The notes: generated from the sequence alone by a model not told the origin. A DNA stretch of 64,000 nt from Sipunculus nudus (GCA_026874595.1 CM049313.1:19405508-19469507); one strand, 5' to 3'. Positions 35,593 to 48,824 are shown, counted from the stretch's first letter. Made by a program: numbers and translations.

Positions 35593-35988
35593 TACTGTGG
35601 TTGCCTTTTTTTCGCGAGGGTTTCAAATTCGCGATATTCGCGAAATAAGAATGAACGCGAAAAAAAACTTTCGTGAAGAAGTTCCATCTTTGAATGCAAA
35701 GTTGAAAAGCAAAAGGTAGACATATATGGATAATAATGGATCGTGTATGTTCAAAGAATGTAAATGATATCAGATCTTTCCAATTGTTTGCCATTGACTA
35801 ACAATATTTTTGGTTAATAAGATTGTGTGCACATAATGGTTGATATAATTAATTCACATAATATTGATTATACTTTATGTATAGGGTCTTATGTATATTT
35901 AGATCGCGAAAATGGGACCCTCGTAAAACACTGAAGAAGATTAAAATCGCGAAAATTTAACCCGGCGAATATGAACCCAACCACAGTA
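35593..35988. mobile_element. 396-bp MITE, TACTGTGGTTG ends, with TTCGCGA-rich subterminals
   Basis: TACTGTGGTTG at 35593 is inverted by CAACCACAGTA ending at 35988. Both subterminal regions are rich in TCGCGAAA and TTCGCGA words. No coding frame of note. Confidence 0.75.
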
Positions 35989-37020
35989 TCCTGTCAGAAA
36001 CCCCATCTTGTTATCTCAGTTTCTGGAGAAACTTGACATACCCCTCCTTACCTCAGTCCGACCGTGCTTTGGGATCCGGTTCCTGGATTTTGTAAAAGGA
36101 AAGGTGGGTTCTCTAGGGCTGTGAAGTATGGACTGATTTTATCTGGCTAAAATAACGTAATCTGATCAATACATTTCTCCTGTCATCCGCATTTTCTTCT
36201 TCTTCATCTAAGCATGTTATATCTTTATACCTCCAACGGGAGGGGAAAATATTATATTTCCCCATTACTTGGTTCGTTCGATTGTTTTTCGTTTAGCAAC
36301 TTTACGTCAACAGAAGTGTTGACCTAATTTTTGTCAGACTTTTTGGGAGGGTTAGTGTTACTTAACATTTTCGTGGTAATCTTGCTTAGTTTTTGTACTA
36401 GCACCCTTCGTAGGTAAACCCGCGTTACCGAGGCGTGACGCTGTACTACACATAAATATGTGATTAATAGATTCTGGTGGAGGTTTGTAGGTTCCGACAA
36501 CACAATCTATATTTTAAATACGTACATTTCGGGTGATCTCGCTGTAAAGCGATTTCGCCCATACAGGCAATCACTAGTAATCTAGTCCCAACACACGTGT
36601 TTTGAAGGGGGCATTCAAACATGTGACCTTACCAGTACTCCAACCTGGTCACTGTGCAGCTTATTTACCCAACTTGGTCACCTACCCGTCATGGTGTGTG
36701 AACATACAGTATTATTATTATTACGTGGAGCCACCTCCGTGACCACCTCTGTTCCTAAGTTCCCCAACCCCCTTTCAACGTATCTAGCGTACCTTATGCT
36801 AAATCAAGCATGAATATTTTCGTCAACCCGTGTTCAGGTACAGATCTACACATCTCTGACAGGCTTCAAGTGTTAAGTGCGAGGGCCTTAAAAACACTGA
36901 AGAACCTCTTCAACTTCTCAACGAGTTCGTAGGATTTGTTTATGACCCGCGCCCACGCAATCTCATCGGTTGTGAATTAAATGTTTGCAAAAGAGGTGGC
37001 GTTATCTAGACGTGCAGTGT
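35989..37020. other. No gene recognised upstream of the candidate first exon
   Basis: Mixed-composition sequence. It would be the upstream region of the IP3R-like gene if the 37082 exon is right. Confidence 0.35.
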
Positions 37021-37026
37021 CGTGTG

Positions 37027-37034
37027 TTTATAAG
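37027..37034 (+). promoter_or_regulatory. Possible TATA box for the candidate first exon
   Basis: TTTATAAG lies 48 bp before the ATG at 37082, a plausible place for a core promoter with a short 5' UTR. No other core element is identified. Confidence 0.25.
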
Positions 37035-37081
37035 TTGCTGAGCTCTATGGAAGTTCCTTGGATATAACACGAACTTTAAAG

Positions 37082-37138
37082 ATGAAGGAACATGAGGCTT
37101 ATACTCGGTTCCCCGGGGTCCTCAAAGATGTCGTGCAG
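37082..37138 (+). CDS. Candidate first coding exon of the IP3R-like gene
   Basis: ATG opens 19 codons reading MKEHEAYTRFPGVLKDVVQ and ends exactly at a strong donor (GTGCAG|GTACGTG) in phase 0. The exon at 54051 starts in phase 0 and is open from its first base (TQTSKEMENY), so the two would join without a frame break. A TATA-like word lies 48 bp upstream. Against it: the intron would be 16.9 kb, and the exon at 54051 has its own Met (54069), so this exon may be spurious or belong to another gene. I see no known motif in the peptide itself. Confidence 0.35.
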
Positions 37139-37453
37139 GTACGTGCATCAATGGCGAGTGAATGGATCTTATGGTTGAAGAGAACAGGGGTTTGAAAAAT
37201 AAATAGTCATGGTCACGTCACGTGACATGTTTGATGGTAACCGTGTTGTTACATTGCATTTAAATGTAGTTGTTAACGGTCTATGTTTAATTACAGGGAA
37301 ATCTGCGCTGCTTGCTAAAACAATCGGAATTGAAATGTGTGTATTAATACAAATAGATATCAGGGTTTAGGTTTCTCGGGGTACATGTCGCATTGGGATG
37401 GGCAGAGTCGCTGGATAGGGGTAGTGTTCAACTACTGATATGAACAAATCATT

Positions 37454-40400
37454 AGCTCAGCTGACTATAAGTCATCTGAGCTATAGTCATGGTCCATTGT
37501 CCGTCGTCCGTCCGTCTGTCTGTCCGTCCGTCCGTCCGTCCGTCCGTCTGGATGTCCGTCCGTAAGACTGGCACGTTTCGACACCGTTGGACCTACGAAT
37601 ATGAATTTCGGCATACAGTTAGATGTCCCCATAATCTCCTACCATGCCAAAAATTGGGTCAATAGGACTTCGTTCCTTTGAGATATTAAGGAAAAACCTC
37701 AATTTTTTATTAGAAATCTATTGTCACACTTCAGGACTGCCTAATATCAAAACCACTCATCTGGTTTTCTTCATATTTACCATAAATATTCCTCTATATA
37801 GTTCCTATGTACATGCCAGATATTAAGTCAGTCTTATATAATTTAAAAAAGTTATGGGCCCAAACATAATGGACTTTGTGAAAAAATCAGGAAGATATTT
37901 GGTCACTTAAGACCAAAAGTGTTAAAGGTAGGGACTTTTTTCCAGTAATACAACTTTAATTAATCAAAATTTAATTGTATACCAAAAATTAGATCAAAAT
38001 TTGTTAAATTTTTTTAAATATTGGCAAAAATATAAAATAGGTACCTTAAATTTTGCCCAACTTTGGCCGTGGCACGTTTTTTTCCTGTAAGTAATGTGGA
38101 TTTAATTTTCACACCATGTATACATAAGGATTTAATCTGTAAAAATCTGAAATTTGAAAATAAAAGCTGCAAAATTAGGCTAGTTATTGAATTTTTTTGG
38201 AGGCTCTTGTTGTATTCCCTTACAATGTCAAGTAGTCCACTTGGATGACTGTAGGTCATTCAGTGCACATCTCTATGCTCCCCAGGCTGTTGACATAATT
38301 TTAGATGTCCCAAAAATCTCCTACCATACCGAAAATTGGGTCATTAGGACTTTGTTCCTTCGAGATATTAAGGAAAAAAACTCTTGTTTTCCATAAAAAA
38401 AGCCATTGTTACACTTCAAGGCTGACTAATATCAAAACCACTGATCTGTTTTTGATCGTATTTAGTATTCACATTCTTTTATACATTTTCTATGAACATA
38501 CCAAAAATTAGGTCAGTTTTGGGTATTATTTTGAAGTTATGGGCCAAAACATAATGCAATTTTTTTTAAAATCAGGAAATATATTTACTCACCTAACATG
38601 AGAATTGCTGAACCTAGAGACTTTTTTCAGGAATATAACGTTATTTAATCAAGATTCAATTGTTTACCCAAAATTAGATCTGAATTTTGCAAATTTTTCA
38701 AGTTATTAGCATTAATAAAAAATCAATACCTTAAATTTTGTCCAACTTTGGCACTGTTGATTTAATTTTCCCAGCATATATGCATAAGGATTTAATCTTT
38801 TAAAATCTGAACTTTCAAAAGAAATTAATTGGAATGAATAGCTTTTATTCATGTTTTCATACACCATGTCAAGTGTTGTTTACATCTAGCCCATCTAGTA
38901 GTACAGCCTTCACTTGCATTATGTAACCCACCCCAGGCAGCTTACCTTGGCCCAGCTTGGCCACTACTAGCAGGCTTCCCCTCTGCACTGCACTCACCCC
39001 CCCCCCCCCCCCCCCCCCCCAGCTGGTGCATAAACTAGATGAATGTTATAATTTTTTTGTATTTTATTTTATTCTTGGACATGCTACATTTTAGATTTTG
39101 TATTGAACCACCAGGGTTACAATGATCAAAGTGTACATTTCATTGTGTCCACAAAGTGGTCTATTGCTGTGAAAGTGTGGATGTTCATGAGATAAGTAAT
39201 TCCTTACTTTAGAAGAGTAAAAACTTCACCAGGTGTGAAATTGACTATTAATTCCAGTAATTAATTAAAACTGGGATAGTAATTAACACAATGATATTGT
39301 TTGTCCCTCATTCAACCAACAGTGTGTATACTTTATTTGAAAAGATGTTTTATTTTATCAAATTTACTTTTATTTTATTTTGGTGAATAAAATTAAGCAT
39401 GTCCTGAAAACTCCAATGTGCAAAACTTTTTAATAGTGATTCAAGGAATATTCTTGTAGATGCCATGTTGTGGCATTATTTTCTTTTAAAATCAGTTTAA
39501 ACATTTATGATATAAAAATAATAAAATATATGTGTATGCATAATATGACCCAATGTTTTTTACTCTGTATATATAATGATTGCAACTTTTGCAACAATTC
39601 TAATATTTTAACTTATATTTTCAGGTTTTTTAATTAAAAATTTATAAACCTGTAAATAAAAAAATGATTCAGATAAAAACTTCTTAATGAAAAAGTGGAT
39701 CTGCTAAAAAAAATAGGATTATATATAAACTTAAATGCATTATTCTCTTGAAAGTGAAATAAAGGTATTAGTCCATTCTGTCCACTTGCCTGTCCATCTG
39801 TAAATTTTCGTTTGCAACTCAGTATCTCAAAACTTTTACTGTTTTTCTTCATGACAGTCTTGTCAGAGTATTAGTTTGCAATCATATATTTAGAACTTTA
39901 CTATAACCAAGTAGGAGGGCCCCTTTCCTCTTAGCTTTTCATATTCTTATATAAATGAAAAACATTACAATAGAATATTTCTACATCCACCTTCGTGCTG
40001 CCCTCACTTTTCACTTCTCCGAACCCCATCCCAAAGTCAGCCTCAGTAAGCAAGAACAAGATGAATCAGATATATTCAGACTTTAATATTTTGTATAACT
40101 ATTCGTCCATAGGTACCTAAGTACATGCCAGAAATTATGTCAATATTGTGTAATATGTAGACATAGTGGGCATCACAATAATGTACCTTGTCAAGACTAA
40201 AGAAATATTGTGTCATACAGTCACATATTCATAAATCACTTCATCAGCATAGTTAATCATAACATCATATCTGTCAAATTGAACGCTTGCAGACTACCAT
40301 ACACTTTAGATCCTTCAACAAATAGCCTTATCATCATTCTACTACTGCTTATTACTGCTGTCATTGCATTCATATTTGCTCAAATATATCACAATTTTCA

Positions 40401-40630
40401 ACCCCTCCTAAATAAATAAAAAATAAACCACTTTATTTGACTCTATTAATCCATCAGTCAGGTAATTTCATTTATCATTTACTCACATATTACATTACAT
40501 TCCTTTATAATAGCCCAACATGTACATGATATTCATAAGCTTTATCGACTCGATATAGTATCACAGTGGAGAAACATTTATAGTCCAATCACGATCAGCT
40601 GAGCGCCGTGACCCATGGGTCCCTTGTTTT
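37454..40630 (+). mobile_element. CAGCTGA-family element, about 3.2 kb, apparently both ends
   Basis: Begins AGCTCAGCTGACTATAAGTC, then a GTCCGTCCGTC microsatellite (37500-37565) and GACTGGCACGTTTCGACACC. It ends ATCAGCTGAGCGCCGTGACC, then CATGGGTCCCTTGTTTT. Inside, a ~610-bp segment is duplicated at 37622-38230 and 38307-38890 (offset ~685 bp), and a third fragment lies near 40080-40220. No transposase frame is seen, so it is non-autonomous or a satellite-like unit. Other copies or fragments are at 14446, 15377 and 19298. Confidence 0.65.
38998..39020. repeat. Poly-C run
   Basis: About 22 consecutive C, inside the CAGCTGA-family element. Confidence 0.9.
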
Positions 40631-42336
40631 TCAAGTGGCCGCACTGTTGTCTACACAGGCATGACCCATACTACGTCTTTTATATACCTTTATATAAATA
40701 TATTTATATAACGTATTTGCAGCGGGATAAAGACATATTCAAACTGGGAATTTAGGCAATTAGCTTACCACTAGCCATGACAACATGACACTCAGGCCTT
40801 CTAAAATAAACTGACAGTGGCCTGCGATTCATGATACGCGTCGTAACAGAACACCCATTCTAAGGGTCAGACCACAAAATTTGCTGTGTGGTAGTATTTG
40901 ACATCAGAGGCCTATATGGTCGTGTTGTATTTGCTAAATTATAAGATAAAATTTTGTTATAAAAAATTAATTATATTAATTACCTCCTTTCTTCTCTATG
41001 GTACTGATTCACACAAAGAAGTCATGACGGATGCAGAGACAAACTTTCCGAGTTAAACCAGCCTCGTTATTAATAACTGCTGCATGAATATACGTTAGTC
41101 AACCGTGAATGTAATTATTATTTTCCCAACAGAACAACGTCACTCTATGTCTTACCTCGGTAAAATGACAGTTCTACAAGCAAATTAAAATGAAAAAGTA
41201 CTGTTAGAAATGGCGTGTAAATCTGCACGTACTAGAATTGATTCGAACCTAATAGCTTGTACTGCCACCCCAAAGTCTTCAGTTAATTTAAAATCGACGT
41301 TTGGGTGGCAGGCTGCCGCTAGCTTACCACTGCAGAACGTTGTATAAAAGGAGAAGCCCCAGATCATGATGGGTTTTCTCCATTTTACAAACACAGATCG
41401 AACGAAGCTTGCATGCATATGTGGGGTTGTGACTAAAATGTACTCTCAGATATATTTAACTTTTTAGTCACCTTTGGTGGCTCCACTAGGATATAATTAT
41501 AGAAGTTCATCATTAGTTTAGATTTTTCATTACACAGATCACTAAGGTCACAATTAAAACCTGTTCAATGTTGAGACGTTTTCAGGAATATTAAGGATTT
41601 TACGGATTTTATTCCGTTAGTTTAAGGTTTTGTTTTATTTTTTCATTAAAACACATTTTCATCTGCGATTCGATCTAGTTTGCTTTAGCTTTTAGTGTCT
41701 TTCGAACTAAATTGCATTAGCTTTTATCATCTTTCGCTCTCAATTGCACAAGCTGTTAGCATCTTTCGCAACCAGATTTGCCTTTTATACATATTTGCGA
41801 GATATTTAAAATCGATTTTTCATCAAAACTAAACCGACGGACTATACCGCTATAAATATAACAGAAACGGATCCGGGGGACTAAACACAGACATCGCATC
41901 CTTTTTTAAAGGGTTTCAGACCAATTATTGCGGCCAGGGCCCCCCTTTGGTTTGACCCCCCCCCCCTTTTTCCCCCTTAATCCTGGATCCGCTCCGTTAT
42001 CATTTTAAGTAACCAAAATGTCTGTGTACCCTGCACTAAATCCACTGAGTATGAAAGTGCACACTTGATTTGATTGTACTATTTAAGTGCATGAAGTGTT
42101 TGGTCTGATATGGGTCTGTATACAAAATATATATGCATTGCGTATAATATAACTTAATGATACTCTATAATACTAAAGCAATACTAGACGGGTCAATTTA
42201 TGGTAAAAAATAGCCGAACCTAAAAAAATTTGCTTAAAAAGGTTTTTCAACGGTTTTTTGGTACTAATGAACATCAGGAATAACAAACTAAAAATCTAAG
42301 AAAATCTAACTTTCGGTAGCATGTTATTTTCTAGAA
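40631..42336. other. No gene recognised; includes a small BamHI-palindrome element
   Basis: At 41866-41999 sequence between ACGGATCCGGGGGA and CCTGGATCCGCTCCGT resembles the element at 44986-45185. A TATAAAAG word lies at 41343 without a recognised gene. Confidence 0.4.
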
Positions 42337-42610
42337 GGCGTCAAAGATGGCCGCCAAGACCATAAAATCAGCCATAAATCTTTTATTATTTATCTTAGAA
42401 TTAAAATTTTGATATCTACTACTGGGTTTTCGGGGCCAAGAAATTCAATGAAACCCACAAATGCATCGTTAATTAGTCACGTGACCGACAAATCCAAGAT
42501 GGCGTCCAAGAAGGCCACGAAGACCCTAAAAACGGCAATCAATCATCTATTTTTCATCGTAGAATTAAAATTTTGATATATATTACTGGGTTTTCTGGGT
42601 ATACGTAAAG
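42337..42610. repeat. Tandem repeat, ~153-bp unit, nearly two copies
   Basis: AAAGATGGCCGCCAAGACC (42342) recurs as CAAGATGGCGTCCAAGAAGG. Both are followed by ATCTTTTATTATTTATC-like and TAGAATTAAAATTTTGATAT blocks, then TACTGGGTTTTC. Confidence 0.85.
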
Positions 42611-43530
42611 AACTGATGCTATGAGGTAATCAGTGTTATTTTGTTAAAAAAAAATACCTGGAATAATATTTTTCATGTTAAAAAATATTTGCATATGTCA
42701 TGCCATGTGCAAAGCAAATCATACAAGAGTACCGTAAAACACATTTTTTATAACATATTTAATTGCAGCCGCCGTAACCAGCTTTTCAATTAACGGATCT
42801 GTTTATGAGAAAAATAGTTTTACACATGAGTCCTTTTTATTAAATCTGGCCTCTTTATATGTTAATAATCCCCAGTATGATTACATAATTAGTATAAACA
42901 TATTAAAAGTCCCCTATTTGGTATTTGGCACTTCAGTGATTATTCACCCTGCTGTACTTTTCATATTCACAACTGTAGATATCGTGACTCTTAAGTTCAT
43001 GAAAAAAGAGGTTAATATTCGATATACAGTTCAGTCTTAACCCTTTAGACCCTAGCTGATTCCATCCCTCCCTGCCCACGTTGCTGTTTTGATCCTGCTT
43101 GCTGTAACTAAACCTGATATTTAATATTTCTTGTTTAAGTGTTTTTCTTCATAACTCTGAACATGTGTGAGCTCCTACACTTCTCTTCTACCCGTCTACC
43201 AACACCACAGAGCACAGCTGAAGACGGGCACCAACTATTTTTGATTAAAATTAATTTTTATGTAACTATAACAAATAACCATCGCCTTTAGATGACGCTG
43301 CTTGTTGAAGGATAATTCAGATAACCATGCGATAAGAATTATATACGTGTATTATTGTTAAGCCTTTTGAAATTCTGTTTTTTTAATGAAGTAAGCCGGA
43401 AATCATAATTTGTCGTTATGACCTTAAGTCAACTTTCCGGGATAATATTGCAAGTTAACCCTTTCTTCTTGAGGATATCGAAGATCAGACTGGGACATTC
43501 GCTCCCGACGTGCAGCGCGAATTTTTCGGA
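42611..43530. other. No gene recognised
   Basis: Short frames only, no splice-supported exon. Confidence 0.4.
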
Positions 43531-44167
43531 CAGGCGCATTAATACAGGGTGGATGGGGTACATACCCCCCTAGCCACCAAGGGTAACTAAATATTAAATA
43601 TATCTGAGGGTACATTTTTGTAACCACCCCTTTATGCACTTGGGTAGGATTCTAAGCTCAGTATGATCTGTGTCTATAAAAGGGAGAAAACCCATTCGTA
43701 TCTCGGGTATCTTTTTTTTAAAGACAAAATTCTGTTATGATAAGCTTATTGCATAAATTCACATTTTAAATATGTCTTTAACCCTTATAAAACGGGACCA
43801 GTAAACAAAGCATTGTCACCGCTAAGTATACATTCTTGATGCTTCTGTCATGGCGGTTATGCGCAGTACGACCCGTAACTTCTTAGACCAAAATACACAA
43901 TAACTAGAGTAAAATGCACTTACCGTTGCCTATATGTTGCAGTTGTATTGAAAATAAGATATTTTTGCCATGGTGTAGAAGTTTGAATGTCACCCCATCC
44001 GTAAAACTGATAATAAAACTGCCTTTTCTGGAAATACGACCGTATCGTGGTCAAACTCCACTTATCTCTATATATGGGGAGGCGACTAAATAGTCGTCCG
44101 TTATCGGCGCAACGGTGCCCCCCCCCCCCAAAAAAAAAAAATGTTGAAGATAATTTGACGTCACTGT
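43531..44167. mobile_element. GGGGCGTCAAT-family element, copy 2
   Basis: The left end CAGGCGCATTAATACAGGGT, then GGATGGGGTACATACCCCCC, and the right end GAAGATAATTTGACGTCACTGT align with the ends of 33366-33856. The interior differs. Confidence 0.6.
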
Positions 44168-44985
44168 ATTCAGTGTATTCCAGCCGTGACTTGATGCATC
44201 ATGGGAATGGGTAGAGGCCAATAAAGCTGCCCACTCAACTCCCTTTTATAAAAGAAGGTATGCGATTTCTAGCTTCCTCGGTGTGTATATTAATGATCTA
44301 AGGGTATTTCTGGTTATGAAAAGTTCTTATAACGCCTTTGTGAAGGATGTATGAACTTGTTTATCAACAACGTGTTTGTAAACACAGCAGTGTCGACAAA
44401 CGGGAAAACCTGTAACTAAGGTGGTAGGTTGTATATATGTGGAGATAGAAAGGTCACTTGTTGCAAAAAGCCATTTCAAAAGCTTTGGCTTATCTGACTT
44501 GCCGCCAGATGCCCTTGTTGAATTTATTTTGATTATTTTTGCGGGCATTGTTTAACGTGCGGAATCAGGAACATATCTATTTAAATCAGCCCTTGCCATC
44601 TCTTATTATCGCTCAGCACCCCACGATCAGCAATAATGAAACCCATGAAATTTCGAAATTTCTAGGTCCTCTGGTAAGAATGGCGCAAGGCTGTTGATGT
44701 TGGCAGGAGGTGATCTACTGACTACCTACCTTTGGTTTGCAGAAAAAAAAACTTTCTGAAATTTTCTTCTTTCGTTTCATCATGCAGTGACACTTTCTTG
44801 AGTTTACTCAACTGACACTTGAGATAAACACAATAAATGTTTTTTTTTTCATTAATCTTAGATAAAGAAAGCCATTTATCTGCGATTAACCATTTTTACA
44901 GAGATTTTCAAACACAATGTTTTACATCCTGGACACCCTGCATGTATGCTGGAATACATGATTTTAGTCAATTGTCTGAAAACAA
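44168..44985. other. No gene recognised
   Basis: A 73-codon minus-strand frame at 44327-44548 has a Cys-rich end (CRHCCVYKH) but no recognised domain. Confidence 0.4.
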
Positions 44986-45185
44986 GCGGATCCAGGATCC
45001 CAGGATTCCCCCCCCCCCCCCCCTCTTTTTTTTTTTAATCCGCTGCAAGATTTTTTTAAGGGGTTCAGACAAAATTTTGCAGCCTTGACCCCCCTCTTCC
45101 GGACCTGGTGATCCTTTTTAGGTTTTTCATTAGTCCTTCTTGGTAGGACCCCCCCCCCCCCCCTTTTCCTTAATCCTGGATCCGC
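44986..45185. mobile_element. 200-bp palindromic element, GCGGATCCAGGAT ends and poly-C tracts
   Basis: GCGGATCCAGGATCC is inverted by AATCCTGGATCCGC. Each end is followed inward by a poly-C tract (45008-45022 and 45149-45163). A related copy lies at 41866-41999. Confidence 0.65.
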
Positions 45186-45549
45186 CCCTGACCAAAACGT
45201 TCTGTATACCAATATGTAGAGCATATTATCGGGTTTTAGAATATGTACATGTCAAGGGGTGTCACCCCTACAACATTCTGGGGGCAATTTTAAAATATGT
45301 CAAAATGAAGAATTCGGGGACACTTACCTTGGTATGTATAGTGAATTTTCAGTCCTGAATGCACTGAAAATAATGAAAAATCATAATCTTTTAAAGCCTG
45401 GAACCGTCTAAAATGCCCCCCGCACGTGTTTCGGTGTTCTAACATATAGCACATTATTATACACAATTTTACACTTTCCTTAACATCTAGAGTTCTGTGC
45501 TGCGTGAATTCCGTTTGTGTCTGTAGATTTTCAACTTTCAATTTTGTTG

Positions 45550-45842
45550 TTAAGGCCAAAAAAAATATAAGGTATGGTTCTCAGTCTACGCCAGCCTCAA
45601 TATTAAACCCCCCCCCCCCCGGCAACAAAATTTTTTATTTTGATTTTCATCTTTCAAGAAGAATAAGCAATACAATTTTGATAAGATTTCCTTTTTTTAT
45701 TTGTGCTTTTGCATTTTTAGAAAAATGTTATTTTCATGCTTTTCCTTGGTCATATGACATACAAAAAAGGTAAAATAAAATATCGCCCGTCCACACCGGT
45801 TCCTGAAAAAAAGTGTCTGAAAACCCTACTTTTTTGCCTTAT
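45550..45842 (-). mobile_element. MITE (AGGCCAAAA family), copy 2, opposite orientation
   Basis: Begins TTAAGGCCAAAAAAAATATA, GGTATGGTTCTCAG and ends CTGAAAACCCTACTTTTTTG, CCTTA. Its right half, inverted, matches the left half of 12089-12434, including the AAAGTGTCTGA and CGGGCGATATTTTA blocks. Confidence 0.7.
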
Positions 45843-47415
45843 ATGACCTAATGATTTTGTAAAGAGAATGAAAGAAATCCTTCACCAGATCTCGACAGAA
45901 ATTTACATATGAACTTACATGGGGCGAAAAATATATTTTTTACTCTGATTTAGCAGTCTTTCTGCGATTAACATAGAAAAAAAAGCATTTTTATTCACCA
46001 CCTTATCCAAACATTTTATTTATTACCTGAAATTCCTGGGGGCAGCTGCCCCCTTGCAAGCCCGGAGCTTACGGCCCTGCTTGCACTTGCTCCTGAGCCA
46101 TTTCTGAGACCTTGAGACAGATGGGCAAATCTCCAAAGTCATGATCGGTTTTCTTCGGTATCCTCCACAGACTACGGAAAGCCATCACCTGAGCCATCGA
46201 GACTGCCTTGAATAGTTTAATAAATATTTGTACAATCCATGTAAAATAAGTTTATATTATTATATTTCACCACTTTCCCTTTCAGGTTCAAACCGAGGTC
46301 CTTTTGCTTCTGGGTCCATTGCCTTTGGCTAAACTACTATAGCTACGTCATACCCCCTACATTAACATGATTCATTACCCTAAAGACACCCTAAATAAAC
46401 ATAATTCCCTTACCCTAAAGACACCTTGGATTAACCAAATTCCATTACCCTAAAGACAAGAGTTGAGCATTCATCCGGTCTCGTTTAGTCGTCTGCGCGT
46501 CGCTGCAGCGTCGACGCGGGAAGTTAAGCAGCACTTGTTAATGACACCTCATTAATCACTCATCCCAACTGTTCGGTAAGAGCACATAAAAAATCAAGTA
46601 AAAGAATCATAAATAATATAACGACATTAGTTTACAGGAGATAGCCAAGGCGTCGACAAGTTCTAATGAGCTCTCACAGGATTTAACTTCAAAATGAGGC
46701 GGGTATGATATTAATTTTACTTTTCTTCTTCTCCATAAAATTACAATCCAACATATTAATACTTGAAAAATCAGATATCGTAAATAATACTCATGAGTAA
46801 AGAAATATGACCACACATGATATGTAAGTGTTTATTTTCTGACTTTTCACGTTCATGTAGGAGTAAAATGTGTATGCATGCTTCCATGTATGTCTGGTTT
46901 GTATGACTTGTAAGTGCATATAGTTTAGAGTTTCCTATAAAATACTTTTGTCAGGTGAAGTAATTGCCATATTAGTTTATATAGCTTCATAAAGGTTAGA
47001 AATAAATATCAGGACTAATATTGGGGGGGGGGGGGGGGGGGGGGGCTACGCAGGGCTACCTACAAATTTTTTTTTTTTTTTAAATCTAAAAGATAATTTT
47101 TTTAATATATGACACACTGATAATTCGTGGGACGGAAAATGCCGTAAAACATGCTGAACTGAATTAAACTGAAGGATCTAGCCCGTCTTCCGTCTGATAA
47201 CAGGGCACATATCCGAACTGTTAAGACATAAAATATCTAACTTATCAATCCGAGAAATCTTGGTAAAACCCGCGCAAAAACCTAAATTATATTCCCTGAG
47301 ATACGTGTAAAGTAAACAATTATAATCGCCTTGAAAAACAAACCGTCTTTTTCATGGTCTTTGTACAAATTTTTTTGACTGTATCTTAAAGTGCAAACAT
47401 ATACTCTTTAAATAA
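45843..47415. other. No gene recognised; small repeats
   Basis: Three ~36-bp units with TTACCCTAAAGACACC lie at 46370-46458. A 5S rRNA-like word (GGGAAGTTAAGCAGC) lies near 46518. A poly-G run lies at 47023-47045, and a GGGCACAAAT-family fragment near 47185-47290. Confidence 0.45.
47023..47045. repeat. Poly-G run
   Basis: About 23 consecutive G, closely followed by a poly-T run. Confidence 0.9.
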
Positions 47416-47735
47416 ACTGCTTAACTAATTCTTCAGATGTGATATAAGCACTTGTTACATTTCACTACGATTACACCATTTTGAATAGATATTAAAGTAT
47501 CAGCCCCAGTATCAAAGTAATTAATGCATAGATATAGCATATTAATAGTTTTTTATGTATCTTGATCATTTAACAAAATCTGCCCAACTAATTCTTCAGA
47601 AATGTTATAAGCACTTGTTTCATTTCTCTACGATTACTCCGTTTTGAATTGATAGTAAAGTATCATCCCTAGTGTCAAAGGGATGGATAGCATATTAATA
47701 GTTTTTTTTGTATGTTGATCATTGATATCTGCATT
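47416..47735. repeat. Tandem repeat, 163-bp unit, two copies
   Basis: AACTAATTCTTCAGA at 47424 recurs at 47587. Shared blocks include TATAAGCACTTGTT, CATTTC-CTACGATTAC, TATTAAAGTATCA and TAGCATATTAATAGTTTTTT. Confidence 0.9.
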
Positions 47736-48041
47736 TTATGTATTAAACTAATGGAGAAACCTATATTATTCCTCATTTTACCTTAACAAGAAATAGTTAT
47801 ATTGAGTATGAAAACTGCGGTTACGTGACAGATTTAGTTGTCATATATTTTTCCGTGGAGCTCATTGTTCATCATGGATATAAGTGGCTATTGCATGTTT
47901 TTTTTACTCAATAGCTACACATTGCAAAGCATCCCTCTATTTGTGCGACTTTCACGTCCTCTGTACATTCACAAATTTGTGAAACTAAAGATAGATTATT
48001 ACAGATCATTACATGTCGTAAATCTCCTGTCGTAAGGTATA

Positions 48042-48042
<1 letters not shown>

Positions 48043-48085
<43 letters not shown>

Positions 48086-48206
48086 ATTATTATTATTATT
48101 ATTAATATTATAATTATAATTATTATTATTATTACTATTATATTTATGGATTTATTAATATATATTAATAAAATTATTATTATATATTATGATTAAATTT
48201 TTTATA

Positions 48207-48245
<39 letters not shown>

Positions 48246-48292
48246 GATGAATCAGTTTAATTATCATAAATTATAATAATAAATTAATTATC

Positions 48293-48336
<44 letters not shown>

Positions 48337-48429
48337 TATTATTATTATTATTATAATTATTATTATTATTATTATTATTATTAGTGGTGAATCATTATTA
48401 TCATATATTTTAATTATTAATCAATTAAT

Positions 48430-48472
<43 letters not shown>

Positions 48473-48474
48473 GT

Positions 48475-48544
<70 letters not shown>

Positions 48545-48588
48545 GTTATTGATGAATTAGTTTTATCATATATTATCATTTTTAATTT

Positions 48589-48619
<31 letters not shown>

Positions 48620-48707
48620 TAATTATTAGTAATGAATCGGTTTTATCATATATTTAATTATTATTAACCAATTAATTAATTATTATTATTATTATTAAAA
48701 ATTATTA

Positions 48708-48799
<92 letters not shown>

Positions 48800-48824
48800 T
48801 TTTTATTATTATTATTTCTTTATG
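48043..48824. repeat. 780-bp ATT/AAT array with alternating strand polarity
   Basis: Long blocks of ATT units alternate with blocks of AAT units, so neighbouring blocks are mutually inverted. A spacer phrase GATGAATCAGTTTTATCATA, then TATT, recurs in variants near 48245, 48387, 48550 and 48632, giving a higher-order layout of roughly 80-165 bp. Confidence 0.95.

Noticed and set aside
41343-41350. TATAAAAG core promoter
   Set aside because: A good word, but no gene, exon or cap evidence downstream.
44327-44548. 73-codon Cys-containing minus-strand frame
   Set aside because: No recognisable zinc-finger spacing or homologue, and no splice support.
46516-46540. 5S rRNA or 5S-derived SINE
   Set aside because: Only CCGGTCTCGT and GGGAAGTTAAGCAGC resemble 5S, with an incompatible insert between them; the rest of the gene is absent.
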